From contig NZ_CP015105.1 of NCBI RefSeq assembly GCF_002214545.1, forward strand, positions 2,001,933 through 2,065,932: DNA of 64,000 nucleotides, in the 5' to 3' direction. The notes below the pieces were generated by a model. The model saw only the letters and a program-made list of their open reading frames with translations, was not told the origin of the DNA and ran no database searches. The translations under genes and the position numbers were made by a program. The stretch is from Thermococcus thioreducens (GTDB taxonomy: Archaea > Methanobacteriota_B > Thermococci > Thermococcales > Thermococcaceae). Below, one piece after another: positions 1 through 7,759 of this stretch; within the stretch, counting starts at the first letter, position 1, and each line of letters opens with the position of its first letter.

Positions 1-210
1 ACGCCAGATGGAGTAACTTACTCGTCCCCCGATGAGACGTACCCCGACGTGGAAAACCTCCAAGTGCTCGGATTTGGTGAAGGATCCAATGAAGAAGAAG
101 CGTTTGAGGACTTTATTAAAAACAATAAATGGGTGTTGGAGACTCAATTCAATGAAGTGATCTGTATAGAAGTTAAATCACGAATTTATCGGGAAAAAGA
201 TTTTATCTAA
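1..210 (+). CDS. Small acidic hypothetical protein, 5'-truncated by window edge
   Basis: An open frame runs from base 1 to the TAA at 208-210, giving the last 69 residues of a protein whose start lies outside the window. The visible part is acidic (a run of Glu near the middle) and ends with an alternating hydrophobic segment and a charged tail. No catalytic motif or membrane span is visible. I do not recognise the family; small acidic proteins of this kind in Thermococcales are often partners in two-gene modules, but nothing here proves that. The region is A+T-richer than the genes from 1071 on. Confidence 0.5.
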   Translation, partial: TPDGVTYSSPDETYPDVENLQVLGFGEGSNEEEAFEDFIKNNKWVLETQFNEVICIEVKSRIYREKDFI

Positions 211-362
211 GTAACAGACGTTCAGCGAGCTCGACTTCAAGCCTCTCATTCCAAAGCTGAAGTTCATCACGAACAAAAAAGCGCTGGAGCGGGCACCTGA
301 TGGGTAAGGCGATGAGAGAACTGCCAAAGGAGGACTACAAGCTTATTGAAAGCCTGCTTTGA
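211..362 (+). pseudogene. Decayed gene remnant
   Basis: Two short protein-like stretches follow the first gene in different frames: one from about 218 to a TAA near 305, and one from ATG 300 to TGA 362 (20 codons). Both have ordinary amino-acid composition, and together they read like the last 45-50 residues of one protein interrupted by a frameshift. No complete gene is present and no function can be given. Confidence 0.25.
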
Positions 363-723
363 CCGAAGAGAACGCTATCTTTCTGCCAATACTAAAACTT
401 TGGGAAAGTCTCATCAAGTTTGTGATTTTCCTCATATCTCCCCTATTATTGTGATTTTATACTCCGAGGGTTTTATAGAGGAATGCGGTTCTAACTCGCT
501 CTCGAATAGGGTTTGCTCTTTTTAGCGCTCCATAGGAGCGCGAGTTGGAGTAAACCCACTTGAAAGTTAGCCATTAAGAGTGCATTCAACCGAAAAACAG
601 TTCCTTGAATTCGGAAATCATTAACTACAAAAGAGCACCTTGGATAAGAATCACGAACCTTGATCAAACTTTTGCTCAGTAAATCTTTGGGGGTGGGGGC
701 GTAAGCCCCCCAGAGGATTAAGG
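363..723. other. Long non-coding stretch, no gene seen
   Basis: I see no plausible gene, only stop-rich A+T-rich sequence. The last part (about 661-723) is the weakly conserved beginning of the hairpin repeat described at 724-849, including a GGGGGC...GCCCCC hairpin with a GTAA loop near 695-711. The similar sequence before the second copy lies near 4387-4453. Confidence 0.5.
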
Positions 724-849
724 AATAAGGAAGGTGGGGAAACGTAGTTTCCCAAGTTTTGGAGAAAAAGCGGGGTTGTGGGGTGGAACCCCACACCGGG
801 GGTTTGAGAGTACAGAGAGATAAGGGGGCGGAGCCCCCTTGTCTTTCGT
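724..849. repeat. Hairpin-rich direct repeat, copy A
   Basis: This 126-bp segment recurs at 4454-4579 in the same orientation, offset 3,730 bp; bases 739-849 and 4469-4579 match exactly (111 bp). It is made of consecutive perfect or near-perfect hairpins: GGGAAAC-GTA-GTTTCCC-like, a GGGGTT...AACCCC hairpin, and AAGGGGGC-GGA-GCCCCCTT (822-840). A diverged inverted relative lies near 50695-50812. No protein is encoded. It ends three bases before the 3' end of tRNA-His. It could be a non-coding mobile repeat or a structured transcript; the sequence alone does not decide. Confidence 0.8.
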
Positions 850-852
850 TTC

Positions 853-930
853 TGGGGCCAGGGCCGGGATTTGAACCCGGGCTAGGGGATCCACAGTCCC
901 CTGTGCTAACCAGGCTACACCACCCTGGCC
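853..930 (-). tRNA. tRNA-His (GTG)
   Basis: The reverse complement folds as a complete tRNA. The acceptor stem GCCAGGG pairs with CCCTGGC, a GGGGA/TCCCC anticodon stem carries loop CTGTGGA with anticodon GTG, and the T arm contains GGTTCGAATCC. The extra 5' G (base 930) opposite C73 is the identity element of tRNA-His. The CCA end is encoded (853-855). No intron is present. A TATA box TTTATAAAG lies at 958-966, about 30 bases upstream on the minus strand, the usual archaeal distance. Confidence 0.97.
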
Positions 931-957
931 ATTTCCAGCTAAACCTTTTGGGTTAGC

Positions 958-966
958 TTTATAAAG
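958..966 (-). promoter_or_regulatory. TATA box of tRNA-His
   Basis: TTTATAAAG on the + strand (palindromic) lies about 28-36 bases before the 5' end of tRNA-His. That fits the TATA to start distance of archaeal promoters. Confidence 0.6.
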
Positions 967-1070
967 TTTTCGACGGAAGGGGCTGAAAGAGGGAGCTGAG
1001 ACCTTTTACATACCATAACTGATAGCTGGGGAGAGATTTAGCAGGACAGCGGGCTTTGGGAGGTTTAGAT

Positions 1071-1697
1071 ATGAAGGCAAAGCGCGAGGCACTCACCAGC
1101 CTCTTCAGGGCCATGAGGGAGGGAAAAGTTGACGAGGACATAATCGACCTCCTCCTGCTCATCAACTCAATTAATGGAATCTACACGACCAGCTCCTGCT
1201 CCGGCAGGATTGGAATCATCGAGGAGCCCGCTTTGGGTGCAAAGCCCCTCTCAAGGTGGCTCATAAAGGTACACCGTGAGATGACATTTGAAGAAGCAAG
1301 AGAAGCTCTCAAAAAGGCAGAAAAGGGACTGATCTTCCTCAAGAGCCAGCCGCCAATATTCCACGTCGTCGCCGAGGACATCGAGAAAGCGAAGAAGCTC
1401 CATGAACTTGGTTTGGCATCGGGATTTAAGTACACCACCTTCAAGGTCATCTCGAAGCGATACCTCGTTGAGATAAACGCCACAGAGTACCTAACCGCGC
1501 CCCTCGGCAGGGACGGGAGGGTTTTAATCGACGATGAGTACCTGAGCTTTGCTCTGGAAGTCGGCAATTCCATGCTGATGAGGAGCAAGGGGAGACTGCC
1601 GCGCCTGGGGAGAAACTTCAGAAAGCTGAGGGAAGAGCTCGGAGAAGACGAGCTGTTCTACGAGCTGGCGGAGAAGTTCGAAATCAAAGCCAGGTGA
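1071..1697 (+). CDS. taw3: tRNA(Phe) wybutosine-pathway methyltransferase Taw3 (TYW3 family)
   Basis: 208 residues, the normal length of archaeal Taw3. The family methylates N4 of the demethylwyosine intermediate at G37 of tRNA-Phe using S-adenosylmethionine. The signature SSCSGR stands at residues 42-47, followed by GxKPLSRWLIKVH-like and PPIFHVV segments typical of TYW3. ATG 1071 is chosen because GGGAGGT (1058-1064) sits six bases upstream; an in-frame TTG at 1056 is less likely. The gene follows tRNA-His divergently and has no operon partner here. Confidence 0.88.
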   Translation: MKAKREALTSLFRAMREGKVDEDIIDLLLLINSINGIYTTSSCSGRIGIIEEPALGAKPLSRWLIKVHREMTFEEAREALKKAEKGLIFLKSQPPIFHVVAEDIEKAKKLHELGLASGFKYTTFKVISKRYLVEINATEYLTAPLGRDGRVLIDDEYLSFALEVGNSMLMRSKGRLPRLGRNFRKLREELGEDELFYELAEKFEIKAR

Positions 1698-1732
1698 GAC
1701 TCATGTAGCTCTTCATGGAAGGGCATCCCGCA

Positions 1733-1780
1733 CTGACCTCTTCCCCGCCCTAAAGGGCGAGGCTTGCAAAAGAAAAAAAG
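1733..1780 (-). mobile_element. Solo fused ends of an IS605-type element
   Basis: This 48-bp stretch joins a right-end-like sequence (CTGACCTCTTCCCC, compare 2619-2632) directly to a left-end-like sequence (CCCGCCCTAAAGGGCGAGG followed by an A-rich tail, compare 4053-4091). No transposase gene lies between. It looks like what remains after internal deletion or recombination between the two similar end hairpins. It also sits just after the lplA stop codon and may act as its terminator. Confidence 0.55.
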
Positions 1781-2530
1781 TTACCTCATCTCATTCCACT
1801 CCGGGTTCCCGTACCTCTCTTCCACCAGTCTCTCGGCAAGCTCAAGCTCGTAGTCCGTTAGCCCCCCTTCCTCCAGCCCGAACGCGGTAAAGAACTTGTC
1901 CTTCAGCAGTTCGTAGGCCTCCCAGCGGCTGAGCTTTATCCCCTCGCGCTCCAGCGTTGTTACCCTCTCCCAGATGCTTGAAACGCCCTTGTCGGCGAGC
2001 TTGGCCTTTGAAGCGCGGAGAACCCTTCCGAGCACCTCGACGCGCGTGGAGTACATGAAGGTGCCGTGCTGCAGGATGATTCCCTTCCGCCTCGTCTGTG
2101 CGGAGCCGCTTATCTTCTTTCCGTTGGCAACTATGTCGTTGAGGCCGGAGAAGCCGGCATCAATGCCGAGCTCTTTCAAGGCATCGACGAGAGGGCCGGC
2201 CAGATAGCGGTAGCTCGTCTCGACGTTTTTGAGCATGGGGTGTAAATCTTCGCCGACAACGACGGAATAGGTTATCTCGCCGAACTCGTCGTGGAAGACC
2301 GAACCGCCGCCGGTTATTCTCCTCACGACGGGAATGCCGAGCCTCCTGGCTTCCTCAAGGTTGACGTCGTGGACGACGCTCTGGAATCTCCCAATAGTTA
2401 CCGAGCTCGGCGAGAAGGCGTAGAGCCTGACCGTGTCAGGGACTTTCCCCTCGATTCTGGCGCGCATTATCGCCTCGTCTATGGCCATCTGGACCTCAGG
2501 TCTTGCAACTATGAGCGGGATGAACCTCAT
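1781..2530 (-). CDS. lplA: Lipoate-protein ligase A, catalytic subunit
   Basis: 249 residues. LplA activates lipoate with ATP and transfers it to a lysine of target proteins such as GcvH. The family motif RRITGGGSVFHD (residues 70-81), the NDIVANGKKISGSAQ segment with the catalytic lysine region, and the HGTFM segment are all present. The accessory C-terminal domain of bacterial LplA is absent; in archaea it is often a separate protein, and I do not see that gene here. A TATA-like CTTAAAAACG lies about 30-40 bases upstream on the minus strand. A LipS1-type lipoate synthase candidate lies at 50838 in this same window. Confidence 0.88.
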   Translation of the reverse strand: MRFIPLIVARPEVQMAIDEAIMRARIEGKVPDTVRLYAFSPSSVTIGRFQSVVHDVNLEEARRLGIPVVRRITGGGSVFHDEFGEITYSVVVGEDLHPMLKNVETSYRYLAGPLVDALKELGIDAGFSGLNDIVANGKKISGSAQTRRKGIILQHGTFMYSTRVEVLGRVLRASKAKLADKGVSSIWERVTTLEREGIKLSRWEAYELLKDKFFTAFGLEEGGLTDYELELAERLVEERYGNPEWNEMR

Positions 2531-2618
2531 GACATCACCAAGGTTAAAAGGTCGTGAGCGTTTTTAAGCCCAGCGATGATGAGGCCCAAGCCCTTCCGAG
2601 GCAACGATGAGGAGAGCG

Positions 2619-4091
2619 CTGACCTCCTCCCCGCCCTGAAGGACGAGGGTTCCAACGAGGAACCCCCCTTACCCTAAAGGCAGGGAGGTTTGAGGGGTCT
2701 CATTTAGACCCAAAACAAATTGGGTCTTCGACCCCTCTGGCCCGGTCTTAGGCCAGTTACCCCTCACCTTGAAGGCTTTCAAACCCTCAAGGCTCGGGGT
2801 TATAGCTTTAACCTTCCTCAAAATATTAAAAGCTCCCACAAGGTCAGCATTCATTACAACGCCCTCTCTACGGCACTTAAACAAACCCCTAACAAAGCGA
2901 GCGTTGGGATGGTGTTGGCCACAGAGAGGACAGGATTGCGAAGTGAAAGCCTCATTAACCACAACAACACTAATACCATACTCTTCCGAGACTTCTTTGA
3001 GCCTCTTAATCACATAATTGAAACGCCACACGTGGGAAAGGAGAAAATTCTGCTTTTTACCCTTGTCCGAGTTTCTGGCGATACTCTTAGGATAACCAAC
3101 GACAATTTTAGAAACCCCAATCTCGTAAAGCCTCCTGACAGTTTGCCTGACTGCAGTGTTAATGTAATGTTTAGCCTGAAGCTTGGCCCTCTCGTGCATT
3201 CTCTTGAGTTTTCTGCTCGTCTTAGCTCCAGATTTATTGAGTTTTGATTGATACTCTGCAATTTTTCTCCTCCAGTAAAAATCAATGCTTTTGAGTGGTC
3301 TCCCGTTCACGAGGAAGCTTTCACCATTCTCAACGTAAACGGCCATTAAGTTGTTCACTCCCAAGTCGATTCCTGCCGAAAGGCTTCCTTTTGGCCTTCT
3401 TGGGAGTGCAACCCACTCCCCGCCCTCAAATTTCTCCTCGACTGTAACGCTGATGTGGGCGTACCATCTCCGCTTCACCTTGTCATAAGTGATTTCTAAC
3501 CGCCCCTGCTTGCCCTTCAAGTGTATCCTGCCCTTGAATTGGATTTTGAGTATTCCGAACTTACCAAGTCTCCTCAATTCGAGGACGTTTCCATTAATCC
3601 GGTACTGGTCGTTTCTCAGGGGAATTACGAAGAGTTTTCTGCCGTCCTCTTCCCTAACGAATTTGGGCGGTCTTGGCTTGGACCATTCGGGGAGTTCGCC
3701 ATTCTTTTTCCTCCTGTTGAGTGAGAAGAACGAACGCCAGCTTTCAGCGTTCTTTCGGGCTAACTGTTGAACTGTTGAGCCACCAATCCAGTTCTTGAAC
3801 TCGTAGTATGCTTCTTTTTCTGTCGTTGAGAAGTCGGTTTTGCCGAATTCTTTGAACTGTTTCAAGCGTTGGTAATTGAGCTTGTTCCAGATTATGGCTG
3901 TGGCTTGAGCTAATTCAAAAAGGGCTTTCTCTTGTTTCTTTGAGGGTTGAAGTTTTACCGTTACTGCCCGCCTCATTTCAAAGTATGGTATGCGTTTTAG
4001 GCTTTAAAAGAGTGTTGCTTTTCTCATTGAGACCAATTTATCAAATACCGTACCCCGCCCTAAAGGGCGAGGCTTGTGAAAAGAAAAAAGT
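2619..4091 (-). mobile_element. IS605-type element with tnpB only (ISTnpB copy 1)
   Basis: Right-end hairpin sequence (CTGACCTCCTCCCCGCCC...) starts near 2619 and the left end (CCCGCCCTAAAGGGCGAGG plus A-rich tail) ends near 4091. The ends resemble those at 1733-1780 and 50080-50455. Only a tnpB gene is inside; there is no TnpA tyrosine transposase, so movement would depend on TnpA made elsewhere. The segment between the tnpB stop and the right end is the region expected to give the guide RNA (omega/reRNA) in this family. Confidence 0.75.
2669..3976 (-). CDS. tnpB: TnpB-family RNA-guided nuclease-like protein with altered catalytic site
   Basis: 435 residues, full family length. The RuvC-I Asp is present (GIDLGVNN, D204) and the RuvC-III Asp (NADLVGAFNI, D378). 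The usual RuvC-II Glu of an xxxEDL motif is replaced: the aligned segment is IVVGYPKSIAR (294-297 GYPK). A Glu at 342 (VVNEAFTSQSCPLCG) could take its place. The zinc finger keeps C349, C352 and C368, but the expected fourth Cys of the CxxC pair is Glu371. So it could be a rearranged but active enzyme or a nuclease-dead DNA binder. The gene starts about 115 bases inside the left end of its element. Confidence 0.9.
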   Translation of the reverse strand: MRRAVTVKLQPSKKQEKALFELAQATAIIWNKLNYQRLKQFKEFGKTDFSTTEKEAYYEFKNWIGGSTVQQLARKNAESWRSFFSLNRRKKNGELPEWSKPRPPKFVREEDGRKLFVIPLRNDQYRINGNVLELRRLGKFGILKIQFKGRIHLKGKQGRLEITYDKVKRRWYAHISVTVEEKFEGGEWVALPRRPKGSLSAGIDLGVNNLMAVYVENGESFLVNGRPLKSIDFYWRRKIAEYQSKLNKSGAKTSRKLKRMHERAKLQAKHYINTAVRQTVRRLYEIGVSKIVVGYPKSIARNSDKGKKQNFLLSHVWRFNYVIKRLKEVSEEYGISVVVVNEAFTSQSCPLCGQHHPNARFVRGLFKCRREGVVMNADLVGAFNILRKVKAITPSLEGLKAFKVRGNWPKTGPEGSKTQFVLGLNETPQTSLPLG

Positions 4092-4453
4092 CAAAGCCCC
4101 ACCTCGGGGGTTTGAGAGTACAGGAAGCTTTTGGAAAAAGCTTCACCAAAAGTTTGTAGCCCACCCTTGAAGGCGTCACTACGGTCGGTTTTCCAAATCG
4201 AGGGCATTTTTTGAGGGAGAAAACTGCAGAGGCCGGCTAAAATGGTTTACTCCCCTATGACGCCCAATGGACGTCTTTTAAGGTTAAACCTCTTTAAAAG
4301 GAGCCCCAAAGAGTCCCCCATTCAAAACAACGGACTTCAAATAGAAAACCCAAAATCTGGCACTTAAAAAAGGGGGAGCTACAAACTTTGATCAAACTTT
4401 GCGCAGGCAAAGTTCTGGGGGTGTGGGGGCGTTAGCCCCCCAAGGGATTAAAA
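4092..4453. other. Non-coding stretch between the IS element and repeat copy B
   Basis: No gene is supported. It contains a partial echo of the repeat (GGGGGTTTGAGAGTACAG near 4104), the hairpin CTTTGC-GCAG-GCAAAG near 4397-4412 and GGGGGC-GTTA-GCCCCC near 4427-4442, all belonging to the same hairpin-rich repeat style as copy A. Confidence 0.5.
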
Positions 4454-4579
4454 AATAAGGAAGGTGGAGAAACGTAGTTTCCCAAGTTTTGGAGAAAAAG
4501 CGGGGTTGTGGGGTGGAACCCCACACCGGGGGTTTGAGAGTACAGAGAGATAAGGGGGCGGAGCCCCCTTGTCTTTCGT
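4454..4579. repeat. Hairpin-rich direct repeat, copy B
   Basis: Second copy of the repeat at 724-849; 111 bases (4469-4579) are identical to 739-849, and the next 15 bases outward differ at one position only. Such identity between non-coding copies suggests recent duplication, conversion, or a selected RNA or DNA structure. The two copies bracket tRNA-His, taw3, lplA and the TnpB element. Confidence 0.8.
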
Positions 4580-4633
4580 AGGGTCAGGGGCCGATTAGTT
4601 CATCATCGGAGCCCTCGGACACCTACCCTCACA

Positions 4634-5110
4634 TCATCCCAGGCCGAGGTGTTCCCTTATTATGAGGGGGATGAGCCCTATCTTCGGGAAGACGATTAGG
4701 GCCTTGTCCTCGACGGCATAGGCTGGAACGCAGGGGACGGTGCCGTAGGGTGTCGGGTACGGGGGGTCGGGTGCCCAGTTGTTGTCTCCCCACGTCACGA
4801 AGCACTTCTCTGCCTTACCCCCAAGTTCGACCACCTTTATCTCCCTGACGCGGTGAATTATCGGGTATTCGTAGCCGGGCCGTTTGTAGACGATAACGTC
4901 ACCGACGTGGACGTCGTCTATGTTATCCTCGTTTATCCCCTTGAGCAGGACAACATCACCGCGGTAGAAAACGGGCTCCATGGACTCGCTGACGACTATT
5001 ACAAGGGGCGAGTCAGTGTGAAGGGCCAGTTTGAGCCCCACCTGGAGAGTGAAGACCGCCAGGAGGGCTATCAGTATCCACGCCAGGTCCTTTTTCCATG
5101 AGTCCTCCAT
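4634..5110 (-). CDS. Signal peptidase I (S26B, Sec11-like)
   Basis: 158 residues. It cleaves signal peptides at the outer face of the membrane. An N-terminal membrane span (about 9-30) is followed by SESMEP with catalytic Ser43, then YPIIHRV with His86, which replaces the bacterial lysine as in Sec11-type enzymes, and a GDNN segment. A C-terminal hydrophobic stretch may be a second membrane contact. Its start overlaps the end of the upstream DUF531 gene by about 40 bases, so the two are probably co-transcribed. A second enzyme of this type is at 15969. Confidence 0.9.
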   Translation of the reverse strand: MEDSWKKDLAWILIALLAVFTLQVGLKLALHTDSPLVIVVSESMEPVFYRGDVVLLKGINEDNIDDVHVGDVIVYKRPGYEYPIIHRVREIKVVELGGKAEKCFVTWGDNNWAPDPPYPTPYGTVPCVPAYAVEDKALIVFPKIGLIPLIIREHLGLG

Positions 5111-5634
5111 TTCAGCGCCTCCATGAGGGTGCTTATTCTCGCGGGTATGGCACCTATCGCGGTGCAGGTTTCCAGGCTTATCCCATTTCCAGTGATGTCC
5201 ATGTGGTAGCGGGCGGTCTTAAATATTTCCTTCGGGAGACCGTGCCTCCCGAGGCCGACCAGGAGGAGAAAACTCTCCCCCCTCAAAGCCCTCTCTGCAA
5301 GCTCAAGTGGTGTTATCTCCTTCTCCTCGCCCGGCTTTCTGGTCGTGGCGACGGGGATACCGAACTGCGGCGGAAAACCCCTCCGGGGGAACTCCAGAAT
5401 GTGGAAGCGGTTTCTCTCGGCCAGTTCGAGGAGATACTTCCCCCCCTCACCTATGGTCGTATGGCCGGCTATCTCCCGGGCAACGTCCAGCGGCTCTCCC
5501 TCAAGGGGGAAGCCAACCAGTGCCAGATGAAAGCCGTAGGCGTAGGCAATTGGCCCGGCCCTGGCTATCGCCCTGAGGTGGGCCTCATGGAGCCTCTTGG
5601 GGTCATACGTGTTGTAAAGGGCCAGAGTCAGCAT
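5071..5634 (-). CDS. DUF531 family protein (probable SPOUT-like fold)
   Basis: 187 residues. The sequence starts MLTLALYNTYDPKRLHEAH and ends with TGNGISLETCTAIGAIPARI, a glycine-rich pattern like the knot of SPOUT RNA methyltransferases. I recall the family as the archaeal domain of unknown function DUF531; its substrate is not known to me. It overlaps the signal peptidase gene downstream and is divergent from the TPR gene at 5698, sharing the short promoter region 5635-5697. Confidence 0.65.
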   Translation of the reverse strand: MLTLALYNTYDPKRLHEAHLRAIARAGPIAYAYGFHLALVGFPLEGEPLDVAREIAGHTTIGEGGKYLLELAERNRFHILEFPRRGFPPQFGIPVATTRKPGEEKEITPLELAERALRGESFLLLVGLGRHGLPKEIFKTARYHMDITGNGISLETCTAIGAIPARISTLMEALKWRTHGKRTWRGY

Positions 5635-5697
5635 CTTTCCTCACTTAAAGTGGCCAGGGAATGTTTATAAGGATTTAGAACAGACTAAAAAGTTAGG

Positions 5698-6777
5698 ATG
5701 ACGACGCGCGAGGAAATAGAACTACTGATTGAAAGGGGGTACTACGAGGAGGCCCTGTCCGAGGTTCACAATCTGAAGGACCCCCTCGACCAGATAGAGG
5801 TTCTCACGGACATAGCCGTTGCCATATACCAGCACGGCGGGCCCCAAGAATGGATCCCCAGCATAATAGAGGACGCCATGTACATAGCCAAGAAGCTCAA
5901 AGATCCGGCCAACAGAGCAGTGGCGTACTCAACGATAGCCTCTTCCCTCGCGATAATGGGATACGAAGAGGACGCTATGGACTTCTTCAATCGTGCTCTG
6001 GACGTAACTGGTAGAATAAAAAGTCCGATAGAGAAGGGCGTAGTCCTCTCCGAGCTTGCGTATCATCTGGCAGTTGGGGGCTATCCCGAAAACGCCCTTG
6101 AGCTCTTCAACATAGCCTTTGACACAATAATCGGGGCGGAAGTGGGGTACAACCTTAAAGTCGACGGCATAATAAGGATAGGAGAGCTCCTTGAGAAGGC
6201 GGGTGATGCACTTCCATCGGGTAAAGCCCTCGACTTCTACAGGATGGCCTTCGACATATTCGACAAGCTCCATGTAAACCAGCGCGCGGCCGTCGTCGAG
6301 AAGAAGATAGAGCTGGCCCGGACTGTCTACGAGGTCGGCCTCCCGTCGATAAGGCAGGCCCTCCTTGAGGGAAGGAACCACTACGCCCTGGCACTCATTG
6401 AAAAGAAGTACGCCGGGGTCGTGAGGCTCATAGGGGAGCTCGAAGTGGCGCTCTGGATGAAGAGGGTGAACAACGTAGAGTACCTGGAGGTCGTTGACAG
6501 GGCCTTCGAGCACTGCAAAAACCCGCGCTTCACGGAGGCCAACGTGCAGAAGATAGCCAGGCTTCTGACCGAACTCGGAAGCCTGAGAAGGGCGCTTGAG
6601 TTCGCGAGAGCTATAAAGGACGTTCGCAAGAAGAGCGACGCCCTGAGGGCAATAGCCGTAGAGCTGGCAAAAAGGAACGAGTTTGAAGAAGCTCGGGAGA
6701 TCGTTGAGATTATACCCGACCCGGAGATAAGGGCCGAAGCGATGACCGAGGTTGTTGCTATAGAGGAGAGCCGGTGA
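5698..6777 (+). CDS. TPR-like helical repeat protein
   Basis: 359 residues, built of repeated helical pairs of about 34-36 residues. Repeats such as ALSEVHNLKDPLDQIEVLTDIAVAI, AVAYSTIASSLAIMGYEEDAMDFFNRAL and VVLSELAYHLAVGGYPENALELF show the alternating A/L/Y/G pattern of TPR scaffolds. No catalytic motif, signal peptide or membrane span is visible, so it is a cytoplasmic interaction protein of unknown partner. A TATA box (TTTATAAGG, about 5664-5672) lies 25-35 bases upstream of ATG 5698. It ends six bases before the dipeptidase gene, which is probably in the same operon. Confidence 0.75.
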   Translation: MTTREEIELLIERGYYEEALSEVHNLKDPLDQIEVLTDIAVAIYQHGGPQEWIPSIIEDAMYIAKKLKDPANRAVAYSTIASSLAIMGYEEDAMDFFNRALDVTGRIKSPIEKGVVLSELAYHLAVGGYPENALELFNIAFDTIIGAEVGYNLKVDGIIRIGELLEKAGDALPSGKALDFYRMAFDIFDKLHVNQRAAVVEKKIELARTVYEVGLPSIRQALLEGRNHYALALIEKKYAGVVRLIGELEVALWMKRVNNVEYLEVVDRAFEHCKNPRFTEANVQKIARLLTELGSLRRALEFARAIKDVRKKSDALRAIAVELAKRNEFEEAREIVEIIPDPEIRAEAMTEVVAIEESR

Positions 6778-6783
6778 AAAGCT

Positions 6784-7719
6784 ATGATATTCGACGCCCA
6801 TTCAGACCTCCCAACGTTCATCTACGACGAAAGGGACAGGGGAAAGGCTCGCGTTCTGGAGGAAAACTTCGAACGCTTCTTCGCCCCGGGGATAGGTGCC
6901 AGGGTCATGGCCATCTGGACGCGTCCCGACAGGAGGAGCAACGCAACCGTCTACGGCCTGGAGGCTCTGAACGCCCTCAGAAGGGACATCGAGGAGAGCG
7001 AACGATTTGAGCTGGTGACGAGCTCCGAAGGGATGAAACGGGCCATTGAAGATGGAAGAATCGCCCTCTGGCTCGGCCTTGAGGGCGGCGAACCGGTGGG
7101 CGAGAGCATCCACCTCCTGGAGGTCTTCTACCGCCTGGGCCTCCGCGTTCTGACCCTCACATGGAGCCTGCACAACGCGATAGGCGACGGTGTCTTTGAA
7201 AGAACGAATGGGGGGCTCACCAACTTCGGTATTGAGGTCGTTGGAAAGGCGGAGGAGCTCGGAATAGTCATCGACCTGAGCCACATCAACGAGGCCGGCT
7301 TCTGGGACGTCCTCGATACTACCGCGTTTCCGGTCATAGCGTCGCACTCCAACGCAAGAGCCCTCTGCGACCACGGGAGAAACCTGACCGACGATCAGAT
7401 CCAGGCGATAGCCGAGCGCGGCGGTGTCATAGGGGCGGTGGCGATCCCAAGCTTCGTCCACCGGGAGAGGCCAACACTGGAGATGTACGTGGAGCACATA
7501 GCGTACATGGCAGACTTGGCCGGGTACAAACACGTCGGCCTTGGCTTTGACTTCGTGTACTACCTCCCAGGCTGGAGCGGGAGGAGCGTTGAGGGCTTCG
7601 AGGACGAGTCGAAGATACCAGCGCTGGTTGAACGGCTCTCCGAGACCTTCAGCGGGAGGGAGGTCGAGGCCATAACATTCAAGAACTTTGAGCGCGTTTT
7701 TGAGAGGGTCGTGGGTTAG
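6784..7719 (+). CDS. Membrane dipeptidase family (M19) metallopeptidase
   Basis: 311 residues. M19 enzymes are two-metal TIM-barrel dipeptidases. The metal ligands are visible: HSD at residues 6-8, the Glu of LWLGLEGGE near 100, and two His in the ASHSNAR...CDHGRN segment, followed by GVIGAV and GLGFDF segments typical of the family. No signal peptide is present, so it is likely cytoplasmic. It follows the TPR gene with a 6-base gap and a GGTGA ribosome binding site. Confidence 0.87.
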   Translation: MIFDAHSDLPTFIYDERDRGKARVLEENFERFFAPGIGARVMAIWTRPDRRSNATVYGLEALNALRRDIEESERFELVTSSEGMKRAIEDGRIALWLGLEGGEPVGESIHLLEVFYRLGLRVLTLTWSLHNAIGDGVFERTNGGLTNFGIEVVGKAEELGIVIDLSHINEAGFWDVLDTTAFPVIASHSNARALCDHGRNLTDDQIQAIAERGGVIGAVAIPSFVHRERPTLEMYVEHIAYMADLAGYKHVGLGFDFVYYLPGWSGRSVEGFEDESKIPALVERLSETFSGREVEAITFKNFERVFERVVG

Positions 7720-7759
7720 GTTTTTATTCCCTACCCTCCAGCACGGCACGGTGGGAGTT

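Noticed and set aside
2573..2623. Possible box C/D guide RNA (ATGATGA ... CGATGA ... CTGA)
   Set aside because: The last CTGA belongs to the IS right end, the second guide would be only 8 bases and the internal D' box is imperfect. The TATA nearby faces lplA.
853..4580. Integrated plasmid or virus with att sites in tRNA-His
   Set aside because: No integrase gene is present and the bases after copy B do not repeat the tRNA 3' end well enough. Any element attached to the tRNA 3' end would lie to the left of the window's tRNA, mostly outside.
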